NCBI RefSeq assembly: GCF_900631615.1 | Contig: NZ_LR131273.1 | Span: 4,248,850 to 4,312,849 of the forward strand | Direction of reading: 5' to 3' | DNA from: Tsukamurella paurometabola | GTDB lineage: Bacteria; Actinomycetota; Actinomycetes; Mycobacteriales; Mycobacteriaceae | DNA length: 64,000 nt | Shown: positions 25,524 to 34,653 of the stretch, piece by piece | Layout: every line of letters begins with the position of its first letter | Numbering within the stretch: the first letter of the stretch is position 1 | Notes under the pieces: model-generated | The model's input: only the letters and a program-made list of their open reading frames with translations | Databases searched by the model: none | Told to the model about the DNA's origin: nothing | Translations under genes and position numbers: made by a program

Positions 25524-26672
25524 CTACGCCGAGGTGACCTCCGCGTACCGGCGCAGGTGGTCGGTGGCCGAGCCGAACTCCGTCTCGATGGCGGTGAGCC
25601 GCTTGAAGTAGTGACCGATCGCCAGTTCCTCCGTCATCCCCATACCGCCGTGCAACTGGACCGCGTTCTGCCCGACGAACCGGGCCGCCCGCGCGATCGT
25701 GACCTTGGCGGCGGACACCGCACGGCGCCGCGCCCGAGGTTCCGCGTCGAGGTTGAGGACCGCGAGGTAGCTCGCCGCGACCGCCTGCTCGAGTTCGAGC
25801 GACATGTCGACCATGCGGTGCTGCAGCGCCTGGAAGGAGCCGATCGGCACACCGAATTGGCGGCGCTGCTTCGCGTACTCCACCGTGTCCGCCACGACGC
25901 ACCGCATGATCCCGACGGCCTCGCAACAGACGGCCGCGGCACCGTCGTCGAGGGCGCGTTCGATGACCTCCCAGGCCCCGCCCTCCGCGCCCAGCAGCGC
26001 GGTCGCGGGCACACGCACGTCGGCCAGTACGAGGTCGCCCGTGTGGTGGTCGTCGATCGTGCGGAAGTAGTGCGCGCTCATCCCCGCGGGCGGGGCCTGC
26101 GGGTCGAACTCCAGCACGAAGAGCGAGAGTCCGTCGCGATCGAGGCGGCCCCCGGCGGTCCGGGCGGCGACGATCAGATGGGTCGCCAGCGGCAGGTCCG
26201 CGACGACGATCTTCGCGCCGGCGAGTACGTACTCGTCACCGTCACGCACGGCCGTCGCCCCGACGTCCCAGGGCTCGCGTCCGGACTCGGGCTCGGTGAG
26301 CGCGAACGCGATCCGCGCGCCGCCCTCCGCGATCGCCGACAGCACCGCCTCCGCGGCGGGGCCGCCGGCGCCGCGCAGCAGCGCCGCCCCCACGACCGCG
26401 GTCCCGATGTACGGCTCGACGACGAGCGCGCGGCCGAGCTCCTCGGCGATCACCATCATCTCCTCGGGGCCGCCGCCCGTGCCGCCCACGGATTCCGGCA
26501 GCGTCGCGCCGAGGATGCCCAGCTCGGGGGCGAAGGCCTCCCACACCCCTGGCTGCCATCGCGCCGCCGAGCGCGCCGCGGTCCGCGACTCGACCAGCGG
26601 GTACCGGCCGGCGAGATAGGACCGCACGGCATCGCGCAGCATCGTCTGTTCGTCGGTGAGTGTGAAGTCCAT
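25524..26672 (-). CDS. acyl-CoA dehydrogenase, subunit-like partner
   Basis: A 382-residue acyl-CoA dehydrogenase-fold protein. The FAD-binding middle part IAFALTEPESGREPWDV lies near residue 125 and the C-terminal helical domain contains QLHGGMGMTEELAIGHYFKR. The typical end motif with Y-E-G-T (carrying the catalytic Glu of MCAD-type enzymes) is missing. It starts directly after the stop of the second dehydrogenase with no gap. Such side-by-side pairs form mixed alpha2beta2 enzymes in mycobacterial sterol and side-chain breakdown, so a heteromer is likely. The substrate is unknown; a TetR regulator sits divergent to the operon. Confidence 0.82.
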   Translation of the reverse strand: MDFTLTDEQTMLRDAVRSYLAGRYPLVESRTAARSAARWQPGVWEAFAPELGILGATLPESVGGTGGGPEEMMVIAEELGRALVVEPYIGTAVVGAALLRGAGGPAAEAVLSAIAEGGARIAFALTEPESGREPWDVGATAVRDGDEYVLAGAKIVVADLPLATHLIVAARTAGGRLDRDGLSLFVLEFDPQAPPAGMSAHYFRTIDDHHTGDLVLADVRVPATALLGAEGGAWEVIERALDDGAAAVCCEAVGIMRCVVADTVEYAKQRRQFGVPIGSFQALQHRMVDMSLELEQAVAASYLAVLNLDAEPRARRRAVSAAKVTIARAARFVGQNAVQLHGGMGMTEELAIGHYFKRLTAIETEFGSATDHLRRYAEVTSA

Positions 26673-27905
26673 CTACAGCCCCAATGCCGCTTTCGCCAGG
26701 ATGTTCCGTTGGATCTCGTTGGAGCCCGCGTAGATCGAGCCCGCACGATCGTTGAAATAGCGCAGCGGCGCGACGGCCTGCCACAGGTCGCCGCTGTGCG
26801 CGCCGTCCACCGGTGGCAGGTACTCGACCACCGGGCCACCGGGCCGCGTCACGTGCGGTTGGTAGACCCGGCCGCGGGGTCCGGCGCTCGTACGGATGAA
26901 CTCGGTGACCGCCTGACTCAGCTCGGTACCGAGGATCTTGAGCATCGACGCCGCGGTGCCCGGGTTCCCGCCCGCCGCGAGCACGGCGAGCGAGCGGTGC
27001 TCGAGTATCTCCAGCACGTCGACCCGCGCGCGGAGTTCGGCGAGGCCGAGCCGGAAGTCGTCGTCCTCGGCGAGCGGCCGCCCGCCGCGGCCGGGCACCG
27101 TCGTGGCCTGCTCGGCGAGGCGATCGAGGGAGACCTGCAGCCATGGGGCGGACGCCCCGCCACCGCGCTCGAACTCCAGCAGATATTTCGCGACGGTCCA
27201 GCCCTCGTCGATCCTGCCGAGCACGTTCGCCTTCGGCACCCGCACCCTGTCGAAGAAGACGACGTTCTGCACCTCCTCGCCGGAGGCCATGACGAGCGGC
27301 TGGATCTCGATGCCCGGCACCGTCATGTCGAGGAGCAGGAAGGTGATCCCCTGCTGCTTGCGCTCCTGCTTGGACGTGCGGACCAGGGCGAACATCCAGT
27401 TCGCCTCGCGCGCGTGCGTGGTCCAGATCTTCGATCCGGTGAGCACGAGGTCGTCGCCGTCGGACTCGGCACGCATCGACAGCGAGGCGAGGTCCGACCC
27501 GGCTTCGGGCTCGGAGTACCCCTGACAGAAGAAGACCGACGCGTCGAGAATCCCCGGCAGGAAGAACCTCTTCTGCTCGTCGGTGCCGAACCGGATGATG
27601 GCGTGCGCCACCATCCGGATCCCCATCGGCGAGAGGAAGGGGGCGCCGGCGAGCACGGACTCGCGGGCGAAGATGTAGTGCTGCGCGACCGTCCAGTCGC
27701 ATCCGCCCCACTCGACGGGCCACGCGGGCGCGGCCCAGCCCCGCTCGTGCAGGATCGCCTGCCACCGCAGGCTCGCCTCGTGGTCCGAGTACACGCTCGT
27801 CGCGAGCCGGCCGGCCGCACGCAGGTCATCGGTCAGGTGCGCGTCCAGGAACTCCCGCACCTCGTCGCGGAAGGCCTCTTCCTCCGCCGTGAACGTCACA
27901 TCCAT
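26673..27905 (-). CDS. acyl-CoA dehydrogenase, first gene of a two-gene operon
   Basis: A 410-residue acyl-CoA dehydrogenase. FAD- and substrate-binding blocks are visible: FFCQGYSEPEAGSDLASL near residue 121, GSKIWTTHAREANWMF near 156 and the C-terminal GSIYAGSNEIQRNILAKAAL. In that motif the position of the MCAD catalytic Glu is Ala; another Glu may act as base, as in isovaleryl-CoA-type enzymes. ATG 27905 has GAGGGGAAG upstream. It is translated ahead of its partner and divergent from a TetR gene whose palindrome lies in the shared region. The pair likely oxidises a branched or ring-bearing acyl-CoA; this is inference. Confidence 0.85.
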   Translation of the reverse strand: MDVTFTAEEEAFRDEVREFLDAHLTDDLRAAGRLATSVYSDHEASLRWQAILHERGWAAPAWPVEWGGCDWTVAQHYIFARESVLAGAPFLSPMGIRMVAHAIIRFGTDEQKRFFLPGILDASVFFCQGYSEPEAGSDLASLSMRAESDGDDLVLTGSKIWTTHAREANWMFALVRTSKQERKQQGITFLLLDMTVPGIEIQPLVMASGEEVQNVVFFDRVRVPKANVLGRIDEGWTVAKYLLEFERGGGASAPWLQVSLDRLAEQATTVPGRGGRPLAEDDDFRLGLAELRARVDVLEILEHRSLAVLAAGGNPGTAASMLKILGTELSQAVTEFIRTSAGPRGRVYQPHVTRPGGPVVEYLPPVDGAHSGDLWQAVAPLRYFNDRAGSIYAGSNEIQRNILAKAALGL

Positions 27906-27921
27906 CCGGGACTTCCCCTCG

Positions 27922-27951
27922 TTGACACCCTCGCTCCGGGCGAGACAAAAT
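27922..27951 (+). promoter_or_regulatory. tetR promoter (-35 TTGACA, -10 CAAAAT)
   Basis: TTGACA at 27922-27927 and CAAAAT at 27946-27951 are 18 bases apart, and ATG 27958 lies six bases after the -10 box, which predicts a leaderless transcript. Confidence 0.5.
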
Positions 27952-27964
27952 AGGATTATGTCTC
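27942..27964. promoter_or_regulatory. TetR operator overlapping tetR promoter and start codon
   Basis: Arms GAGACAAAAT and ATTATGTCTC form a 10-bp inverted repeat with one mismatch and a 3-bp centre (AGG). The site covers the -10 region of both divergent promoters and the ATG of the TetR gene, so one bound dimer could silence both the regulator and the dehydrogenase operon. Confidence 0.65.
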
Positions 27965-28542
27965 ACGACGAGCGTCCTGACAACCAGATCGCGGTGATCC
28001 GCCGCGCCGCACAGTGGTTCCGGGAGGGCCGCCGGGTGGACCTGGGACAGCTCGCGAAGGCCAGCGGGATCGGCAGGGCCACGCTCTACCGCTGGTTCGA
28101 GGGCCGGGAACAGGTGGTGGGCGAAGCGATCTGGCTGGGCATCGCCCAGGCGATCGCGCGGGTCGAGGCGGAGGAGACGGTCCGGGACCGCGCCGCCTTC
28201 CTGCGCGCGTTCGGCCGGCTCGCGCACGAGGTCCGCGCCTATCCGCCGCTCGCCGGATTCGCGGCGGACGAGCCGGAGTTCGCCATGCGGGTGCTGCAGT
28301 CCGGCGGCAGCGTGGTGCAGGCGCGGCTCATCGCCTGGGTGGAGGGCTGGCTCGCCGATATCGCGGTGCCGGTGCCCGACGGTGCCCGCGGGGTCACCCG
28401 TGCCGACCTCGCGTACGCGATCGTGCGCCTGGCGGAGTCGTTCCTGTGGTCCGACATGATCATCGGCACGCCGCCGCAGCCCGACAAGGCCGCGGCCCTC
28501 GTCGAGTTGCTCCTCGACGGTGCGGCGGCCGGCCGGGGCTAG
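27958..28542 (+). CDS. TetR-family regulator of the acyl-CoA dehydrogenase operon
   Basis: A 194-residue TetR protein. The helix-turn-helix spans about residues 26-50 ([24 protein letters not shown]). The C-terminal helices form the ligand and dimer domain and contain a QsdR-like (PF18598-type) flavour, though I am not sure of that subfamily. It sits divergent to two acyl-CoA dehydrogenases, and a 23-bp palindrome covers its promoter and start codon, so it is probably an autorepressor that opens when an acyl-CoA binds. The 3' end overlaps the convergent DUF1345 gene by four bases. Confidence 0.88.
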   Translation: MSHDERPDNQIAVIRRAAQWFREGRRVDLGQLAKASGIGRATLYRWFEGREQVVGEAIWLGIAQAIARVEAEETVRDRAAFLRAFGRLAHEVRAYPPLAGFAADEPEFAMRVLQSGGSVVQARLIAWVEGWLADIAVPVPDGARGVTRADLAYAIVRLAESFLWSDMIIGTPPQPDKAAALVELLLDGAAAGRG

Positions 28543-29189
28543 CCCGAGACGATGCCCACGACCAGGTTGATCGCCGTCGCCAGGATCACCGTGCCGAAGA
28601 CGTACGAGAGCAGGCAGTGCCGCAGCACGACGCTCCGGATCTCCCGCGTCGACACCGAGTTGTCGGACACCTGGTAGGTCATGCCCAGGTTGTAGCTGAA
28701 GTAGAAGAAGTCGCGGTACGCGGGCGGGACGTCGCTGCCCCAGTCGATCCCGCCCGGCTCGTCCCCCTCGTCGCCGTAGTAGAGGGCGGCGTACTGCGTG
28801 GCGTACGTCAGGTGCAGCGAGGCCCAGACCGCGAAGGCCGCCAGCAGCGCGCCCCCGGCCGCGGTGTCGCGGGCGTCGGTGCGCCCGGCCAACAGGAGGA
28901 TCACGATGGCGACGAGGCCACTCACCGCGATGACGCCGACGACGAGCTCGGCGACGCGGGGTCGGAAGTTCTCGCGGCGCACCGTCGCCCGCGTGGCCGA
29001 ATCGTCGAGCGGCCACAGCACCAGCCATCCGACCGCGGCGAAGACCGCCGCCGCGGCGCCGATGCCGAGCAACGCTCCCAGGGGGAAGCCCCAGGGCACC
29101 CCGACGGCCACCGCCGTCACCACGCCGACCGCGACCGCGAGGCCCGCGCGGGCGGTCGCCGACGGGGGCAGGCCGCGGTCGTCGCTCAC
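28539..29189 (-). CDS. DUF1345 membrane protein
   Basis: A 216-residue protein with five to six membrane helices (for example residues 15-35, 40-60, 82-102, 112-130 and the last 25). The conserved block [20 protein letters not shown] near 158-177 is typical of the DUF1345 family, whose function is unknown. It overlaps the stop of hflX by four bases (ATGA), so it is the second gene of the hflX operon and translationally coupled. It does not share the GTPase function in any evident way. Confidence 0.8.
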   Translation of the reverse strand: MSDDRGLPPSATARAGLAVAVGVVTAVAVGVPWGFPLGALLGIGAAAAVFAAVGWLVLWPLDDSATRATVRRENFRPRVAELVVGVIAVSGLVAIVILLLAGRTDARDTAAGGALLAAFAVWASLHLTYATQYAALYYGDEGDEPGGIDWGSDVPPAYRDFFYFSYNLGMTYQVSDNSVSTREIRSVVLRHCLLSYVFGTVILATAINLVVGIVSG

Positions 29190-30595
29190 GGTGCCGGGTA
29201 CTGCGCCAGGGCCCCGGCGAGGGGCCCGGGGACCCGGGCGAGGATCCGCGTACCGTCGGCCTCGTGCTCGGCGGTCACCACGGTGCCCTCCGCGTGGATC
29301 CGGGCGACGAGATCGCCCCGGTCGTACGGCAGGAGGGTGCTGACCTCGACGTCACCCGCGGTGATGAGCTGCGTCATCCGCTCGAGCAGCTCGTCGACGC
29401 CCTCCCGCGAGTGCGCCGAGACGAAGACCGCCTCGGGCAGCGCGACGCGCAGCTGCGCCAGCACCACCGGGTCGGCCGCGTCGATCTTGTTGACCACGAG
29501 CAGCTCCCGCGGCAGCGATGCCTCCCGCTCCCCCGCGACCTCGCGCAGGACCTGGCGCACGGCGTCGATCTGCCGCTGCGGCATCACGTCGCTGCCGTCG
29601 ACGACGTGCAGGAGCAGATCGGCGTCCACGACCTCCTCCAGCGTCGACCGGAAGGCTTCGACCAGCTGCGTCGGCAGGTGCCGCACGAAACCGACGGTGT
29701 CGGTGAGGACGACGTCGCGGCCGTCGGTGAGCACGCCGTGCCGGGTGGTCGGGTCGAGGGTGGCGAACAGCGCGTTCTGCACCAGCACGCCGGCGTCGGT
29801 GAGCGCGTTGAGCAGGCTCGACTTGCCCGCGTTCGTGTAGCCGGCGATCGCCACCGCGGGCACTCCCGAGCGGCGCCGCGCGCCGCGCTTGGTGTCGCGG
29901 GCCTGCTTCATGCCCTTGATCTCCCGGCGCAGTTTCGCCATCCGTTCGCGGATCCGGCGCCGGTCGGTCTCGATCTTCGTCTCGCCGGGACCGCGCAGGC
30001 CCACGCCGCCGTTGCTGCCCGCGCGACCACCGGCCTGCCGGGACAGGGCCTCACCCCAGCCGCGCAGGCGGGGCAGCATGTACTCCATCTGCGCGAGGCT
30101 GACCTGCGCCTTGCCCTCACGCGAGGTCGCGTGCTGGGCGAAGATGTCGAGGATCAGGGCGGTGCGGTCGATGACCTTGACCTTCACCACCTTCTCCAGC
30201 GCGTTGAGCTGCGCGGGCGTGAGCTCGCCGTCGCAGATCACGGTGTCGGCACCGGTCGCGAGCACGACCTCACGCAGCTCGTGCGCCTTGCCGGAGCCGA
30301 TGTAGGTGGCCGGGTCCGGCCGGTCCCGCCGCTGGATGACGCCCTCGAGAACGACCGAGCCCGCGGTCTCGGCGAGCGCCTTGAGCTCGGCGAGCGAGGC
30401 GTCGGCCTGCGCCGCGGAGCCGGACGTCCACACGCCCACGAGCACGACCTGCTCAAGACGCAACTGCCGGTATTCGACCTCGGTGACGTCGTCGAGCTCG
30501 GTCGAGAGGCCGACGACGCGACGGAGCGACGAGCGCTCCTCCAACTGGAGTTCGCCGACGGTCGGAGCCGGCTCCCAGGTATCCATGTCTGTCAT
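29186..30595 (-). CDS. hflX: HflX, ribosome-associated GTPase
   Basis: A 469-residue GTPase. The N-terminal HflX domain contains [18 protein letters not shown]; the G1 loop [14 protein letters not shown] lies near residue 252, G3 is [10 protein letters not shown] near 298 and G4 is NKID near 367. HflX splits stalled 70S ribosomes after heat or antibiotic stress, and mycobacterial HflX is linked to macrolide-lincosamide tolerance. ATG 30595 is close to AGAGG; an ATG nine bases downstream is an alternative. The gene is followed by a coupled DUF1345 membrane protein and preceded by dapF in the same direction. Confidence 0.93.
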   Translation of the reverse strand: MTDMDTWEPAPTVGELQLEERSSLRRVVGLSTELDDVTEVEYRQLRLEQVVLVGVWTSGSAAQADASLAELKALAETAGSVVLEGVIQRRDRPDPATYIGSGKAHELREVVLATGADTVICDGELTPAQLNALEKVVKVKVIDRTALILDIFAQHATSREGKAQVSLAQMEYMLPRLRGWGEALSRQAGGRAGSNGGVGLRGPGETKIETDRRRIRERMAKLRREIKGMKQARDTKRGARRRSGVPAVAIAGYTNAGKSSLLNALTDAGVLVQNALFATLDPTTRHGVLTDGRDVVLTDTVGFVRHLPTQLVEAFRSTLEEVVDADLLLHVVDGSDVMPQRQIDAVRQVLREVAGEREASLPRELLVVNKIDAADPVVLAQLRVALPEAVFVSAHSREGVDELLERMTQLITAGDVEVSTLLPYDRGDLVARIHAEGTVVTAEHEADGTRILARVPGPLAGALAQYPAP

Positions 30596-30668
30596 ATGCC
30601 TCTAGTGTGGCACGCCGCGACACGCGAGGTCACGCGAGTTTTCCCTGGGCCGAAGCCCGGCGGGCCCG

Positions 30669-31550
30669 CTACAGGCGCGCAGTGCCCGACGCCACGAGGC
30701 GGCTGGGACCGCGGAGCACGGCACCGTCGGCCTCGACCGTGACGGTCACGACACCGCCGGGCACGTGCACGTCGACGACGCCGGTCTCGCGGTCCGCCGC
30801 CCGCAGGGCCGCGACGGCGGCGGCGACGGTGCCGGTCCCGCAGGACCGGGTCTCCCCCGAGCCGCGCTCGTGCACGCGCATGTGCACGGCGCCGTCGGCA
30901 CCCGATGGCGTCGTGCCGTCCACGAGGGGGGTCAGCACCTCCACGTTGGTGCCGTGCGGGAAGAGCCCGTGATCGAAGGTGGGGGCGCTCGCGACATCGA
31001 GCGCGTGCAGGTCCTGCTCGGTGAGCCCCGGAACGACGCAGGCGAGGTGGGGGTTGCCCACGTCGACGGCGATACCGGCCAGGTCGCGGCCATCGACCCC
31101 GGCCGACGAGGCGCCGAAGACCCGGGGCGCCCCCATCGAGACGGAGACCTCGGCGTTCTCAGGATCGGCGTGGTGCACGCGCACCGGCTTGGCGCCGGCG
31201 CGGGAACCGACCGTGAACTCGTCGCCCGCGACCAGGGCGTTCGCGGCCAGGAAGTGGGCGAAGACGCGGACGCCGTTGCCGCACATCTCGGCGATCGATC
31301 CGTCGGAGTTGCGGTAGTCCATGAACCAGTCGTCGCGGGCGACGCCCTCGGGCAGGGCGTCGAGGACGCCCGCGTCCAGCAGGTCGCCCGCGCGCGCCGC
31401 GCGGAGCACGCCGTCGCCGCCGATGCCGGCGCGCCGGTCGCACAGCGCGGCCACCAGCTCGGAGGTGAGATCGAGGTCGACGCCCGGGTCCGGGAGGATC
31501 ACGAAATCGTTCTCCGTGCCGTGGCCCTTGAGGAAGTCGACTGCGGTCAT
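30669..31550 (-). CDS. dapF: diaminopimelate epimerase DapF
   Basis: A 293-residue enzyme that converts LL- to meso-diaminopimelate for lysine and peptidoglycan. Both catalytic cysteines are present: Cys90 in [11 protein letters not shown] and Cys237 in [10 protein letters not shown], with the two homologous halves expected. ATG 31550 follows a TAGACT -10 box by six bases and has no ribosome-binding site, so it is probably leaderless. It lies 20 bases after miaA in the same direction, but with its own promoter inside that gap. Confidence 0.95.
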   Translation of the reverse strand: MTAVDFLKGHGTENDFVILPDPGVDLDLTSELVAALCDRRAGIGGDGVLRAARAGDLLDAGVLDALPEGVARDDWFMDYRNSDGSIAEMCGNGVRVFAHFLAANALVAGDEFTVGSRAGAKPVRVHHADPENAEVSVSMGAPRVFGASSAGVDGRDLAGIAVDVGNPHLACVVPGLTEQDLHALDVASAPTFDHGLFPHGTNVEVLTPLVDGTTPSGADGAVHMRVHERGSGETRSCGTGTVAAAVAALRAADRETGVVDVHVPGGVVTVTVEADGAVLRGPSRLVASGTARL

Positions 31551-31556
31551 GCGGAC

Positions 31557-31562
31557 AGTCTA
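31557..31562 (-). promoter_or_regulatory. -10 box of dapF, leaderless type
   Basis: Minus-strand TAGACT, six bases, ATG 31550. Confidence 0.55.
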
Positions 31563-31570
31563 CGGGCGCC

Positions 31571-32491
31571 TCACGGCCGCCACGCCGGCGCGGCGTGCGC
31601 GGCGAGCGCGGCATCGAGCAGGTCCGGGGCGGCCCCGTCGAGCCAGACCACGCGCGGGTCGCGCCGGAACCAGGACCGCTGCCGGCGGACGTACCGGCGC
31701 GTGCCGATGAAGGTCAGTTCGCGCGCCTGGTCGAGGTCGTACTCGCCGTCGAAGGCGGCGAGGACCTGGGCGTAGCCGATCGCGCGGGATGCGGTGACGC
31801 CGTCGCGCAGACCGCGGTCCTCGAGCGCGCGGACCTCGTCGACGAGGCCGGTATCGAACATGCGCCGGGTGCGCAGGTCGATACGGGCGTCGAGTTCCTC
31901 CGTGTCCCGATCGAGCGCGACGATCGCGGTGTCCCACCGGGCCGGGCCGATCTCGGGCGCCGACGCGGCGAAGGGCTCCCCGGTGATGGTCACGACTTCG
32001 AGGGCGCGGACGATCCGCCGGCCGTCGGTGGTCAGGATCTTCGCGCCTGCGGCGGGGTCGAGGGCCGCGAGTTCGCGGTGCAGAGCGAGCGGCCCGATGT
32101 CGGCGAGCCGATCCTCGAACCGTCGCCGCACGTCCGGGTCGGTCGCGGGGAAGCTCCATTCGTCGAGCAGGGCCTGGAAGTACATCATCGAGCCACCGAC
32201 GATCACCGGGGTACGCCCCGCGCCGAGCAGCGCTTCGGCGTCGGCACGCGCCCGCTCCTGATACGCGGCGACCGTCGCCGTCTCGGTCACGTCGAGGACG
32301 TCGAGCTGGTGGTGCGGGATGCCGCGCCGCTCGTCGACCGGCAGCTTCGCCGTGCCGATGTCCATGCCGCGATACATCTGCATCGCATCGATGTTGATGA
32401 TCTCGCCGTCGAGCCGTTCGGCGAGGTCGAGCGCGAGATCCGACTTGCCCGTGGCGGTCGGGCCGACGACGGCGACCGGCCGCGGGCTCAC
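31571..32491 (-). CDS. miaA: tRNA dimethylallyltransferase MiaA
   Basis: A 306-residue enzyme that adds a dimethylallyl group to A37 of tRNAs reading UNN codons. The P-loop [11 protein letters not shown] is at residues 10-20, followed by [17 protein letters not shown] and [14 protein letters not shown] near 100; the C-terminal [19 protein letters not shown] contacts tRNA. The GTG start overlaps the stop of the upstream gene by four bases, so translation is coupled. Together with miaB nearby, it accounts for ms2i6A37 formation. Confidence 0.95.
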   Translation of the reverse strand: MSPRPVAVVGPTATGKSDLALDLAERLDGEIINIDAMQMYRGMDIGTAKLPVDERRGIPHHQLDVLDVTETATVAAYQERARADAEALLGAGRTPVIVGGSMMYFQALLDEWSFPATDPDVRRRFEDRLADIGPLALHRELAALDPAAGAKILTTDGRRIVRALEVVTITGEPFAASAPEIGPARWDTAIVALDRDTEELDARIDLRTRRMFDTGLVDEVRALEDRGLRDGVTASRAIGYAQVLAAFDGEYDLDQARELTFIGTRRYVRRQRSWFRRDPRVVWLDGAAPDLLDAALAAHAAPAWRP

Positions 32492-33129
32492 CACGCTCCC
32501 CCGCCCTCCGGTGTGCCACCGGTCGCGACGAGATAGCCGACGCCGAACGGGGCGCCGCGGTAGAGGACGTCGACGGGCCCGCCTGCGCAGGCCGCTGCGG
32601 CCGCCCGCCAGGCCTCGTCGAGCCCTTCGGCAGCGCCGCCCTCGCAGACGGCCGCCACCTGCGCGTCGAAGACCTCCAGGTCCTCGGGCCGGTGTCCGCC
32701 GGGCGCGCGGGCCGTCAGGGTGTTCGGGCCGTCGAGGACGAAGAGCAGGCCCTCGGCATCGTCGCCGTCGACGATCCGGGCCGACGGGGCGGCAGCGCCC
32801 CGGAGCCACGCGGCGAGCAGCAGCGGGACGGGCCAGGCGGAGCTGGGCGGCAGGTCGTTCGACGGTGCGCCGGGCCCCGTCGTGACGATCACGTCGGCAC
32901 CGAATCCCGCGAGGGTTCCGGCGGATGCCTCGTCGTCCCTGGTCACGGGCTCCGCAGCGATGACACGCCAGGTGCCCGCGCGAGCGCCGAGCCAGGCGCC
33001 CGCGGCGAGCGCGGCACTGCGCAGCCGGTCCGCGTCCGGGTCGCCCGGCGTCCCCACCAGCTCGGGAACGAGCAGCGGGGCGCCCGGGATCACGGCGACG
33101 GGCCGGCGGTTGCGCTGGGACGGGTGCAC
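32488..33129 (-). CDS. conserved hypothetical protein upstream of miaA (Rv2728c-like)
   Basis: A 213-residue Ala-rich soluble protein. It shows no catalytic motif I can name; segments such as [30 protein letters not shown] and [16 protein letters not shown] are typical of the actinobacterial family found before miaA, in a class-III extradiol dioxygenase-like context as I recall. The GTG at 33129 is chosen because a -10 box TAGCGT lies seven bases upstream; the more distal ATG at 33177 has no signals. The overlap with miaA suggests joint expression. Function unknown. Confidence 0.7.
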   Translation of the reverse strand: MHPSQRNRRPVAVIPGAPLLVPELVGTPGDPDADRLRSAALAAGAWLGARAGTWRVIAAEPVTRDDEASAGTLAGFGADVIVTTGPGAPSNDLPPSSAWPVPLLLAAWLRGAAAPSARIVDGDDAEGLLFVLDGPNTLTARAPGGHRPEDLEVFDAQVAAVCEGGAAEGLDEAWRAAAAACAGGPVDVLYRGAPFGVGYLVATGGTPEGGGAW

Positions 33130-33136
33130 GAGAAGA

Positions 33137-33142
33137 ACGCTA
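33137..33142 (-). promoter_or_regulatory. -10 box upstream of the miaA operon, leaderless type
   Basis: Minus-strand TAGCGT, seven bases, GTG 33129. Confidence 0.5.
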
Positions 33143-33254
33143 ATCGATCGCGCCGGGGCGCCCGCGGAGTGCTTCAATGGATCCGGGCCCGCGCGCTGTG
33201 CGGGTCCGTGACGACCGGCAGCCGTGACGCGCGGCGCAGACGAAGGGGAACCCC

Positions 33255-34640
33255 GTGGCCGAGAACGACCCGATCGCCGAGACCGCTCCGATCGAGAACG
33301 CCGCTCCCAAGCCGACCCCCGGCGCCCGGCCCGGCCCCAAGCCGCACCCCGGCCCCCGCCCCGGTGGGCCGCGCCCGCACGCGCCGGCCGCCGCGCAGCC
33401 GGCGCCGCGCACCCGCCCGGCCTCCGATCCGACCAAGCACGGCCGGGTCGACGAGGACGGCACCGTGTACGTCGTGACCTCGGGCGGCGAACGCGCCGTC
33501 GGATCCTGGCAGGCCGGCGAGTCCGCCGAGGGCCTCGCGCACTACGGCCGCAAGTACGACGAGCTCGCCACCGAGGTGGAGGTCCTCGAGGAGCGCCTCG
33601 CCAGTGGAACCAGTGACCCGAAGAAGATCCGCACGGCCGCGCAGCAGATCGCTGACGGCCTGCCCACGGCCGCGGTCGTGGGTGACCTCGACGGCCTCGC
33701 CGCTCGTGTCGGGGCGCTGCTCACCGGCGCCGACACCGCGATCGTGACCGCGCAGGCGGAGCGCGAGCGCAGCCGCGCCGAGGGCATCGCCCGCAAGGAG
33801 GCGCTCGCCGCGGAGGCCGAGCAGATCGCGGCCGAGGCCACCCAGTGGAAGACCGCCGGCGACCGGATGCGTGCGCTGCTCGACGAGTGGAAGACGATCA
33901 AGGGCGTCGATCGCAAGACCGACGACGCGCTGTGGAAGCGCTACTCCAAGGCCCGCGACGCCTTCAACAAGCGGCGCGGCGCGCACTTCGCCGAGCTCGA
34001 TCGTGAGCGCGCCGGAGCGAAGGCGCGCAAGGAGGAGCTGATCGCCGAGGCGGAGAAGCTCAAGAACGACACGTCCTGGGGCGAGACCTCGGCGAAGTTC
34101 CGGGACCTGCTCGCCAAGTGGAAGGCCGCGGGTCGCGCGCCCCGCGACACCGACGACGCGCTGTGGGCGCGGTTCAAGGGCATCCAGGACGAGTTCTTCT
34201 CCGCCCGCAACGCCGCCGCGAGTGAACGCGATGCCGAGTTCGCGGAGAACGGCAAGGCCAAGCAGGCGCTGCTCGACGAGTACACCCCGCGCATCGAGTC
34301 GGCCCAGAGCCTGTCCGCGCAGAAGTCCGTGCTGCGCGAGCTGCAGGACAAGTGGGAGGCGATCGGTAAGGTCCCGCGCGACCAGATGGGCTCGCTGGAG
34401 GCGGGTATCCGCGCGCTGGAGAAGAAGGTCAAGGCCGCGGACGAGACCCAGTGGCGCCGCACCGACCCCGAGGCCGCGGCCCGCGCCGCGCAGTTCCGGG
34501 ACCGCGTCGCGCAGTTCGAGGAGCAGGCGGAGAAGGCCGAGAAGGCGGGCAAGACCAAGGACGCGGTGCGGCTGCGCGAGCAGGCGCAGCAGTGGCGCGA
34601 GTGGGCCGACGCCGCGGAGGGCGCGGTCGAGAACCGGTAG
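33255..34640 (+). CDS. DUF349 coiled-coil protein (Rv2731-like)
   Basis: A 461-residue, highly charged helical protein. The first 60 residues are Pro/Ala/Gly-rich and disordered; from about 95 it is a series of DUF349 helical units, each with a W-K-x-A/T-I-K or W-K-A-A-G-R core followed by D-D-A-L-W-x-R-F/Y. Three such units are visible near 200, 285 and 360. GTG 33255 has AAGGGG upstream. The role is unknown; the family is abundant in actinobacteria. An AAA ATPase gene follows 13 bases later on the same strand, so they may form an operon. Confidence 0.82.
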   Translation: MAENDPIAETAPIENAAPKPTPGARPGPKPHPGPRPGGPRPHAPAAAQPAPRTRPASDPTKHGRVDEDGTVYVVTSGGERAVGSWQAGESAEGLAHYGRKYDELATEVEVLEERLASGTSDPKKIRTAAQQIADGLPTAAVVGDLDGLAARVGALLTGADTAIVTAQAERERSRAEGIARKEALAAEAEQIAAEATQWKTAGDRMRALLDEWKTIKGVDRKTDDALWKRYSKARDAFNKRRGAHFAELDRERAGAKARKEELIAEAEKLKNDTSWGETSAKFRDLLAKWKAAGRAPRDTDDALWARFKGIQDEFFSARNAAASERDAEFAENGKAKQALLDEYTPRIESAQSLSAQKSVLRELQDKWEAIGKVPRDQMGSLEAGIRALEKKVKAADETQWRRTDPEAAARAAQFRDRVAQFEEQAEKAEKAGKTKDAVRLREQAQQWREWADAAEGAVENR

Positions 34641-34653
34641 CCACCGCGGGATC

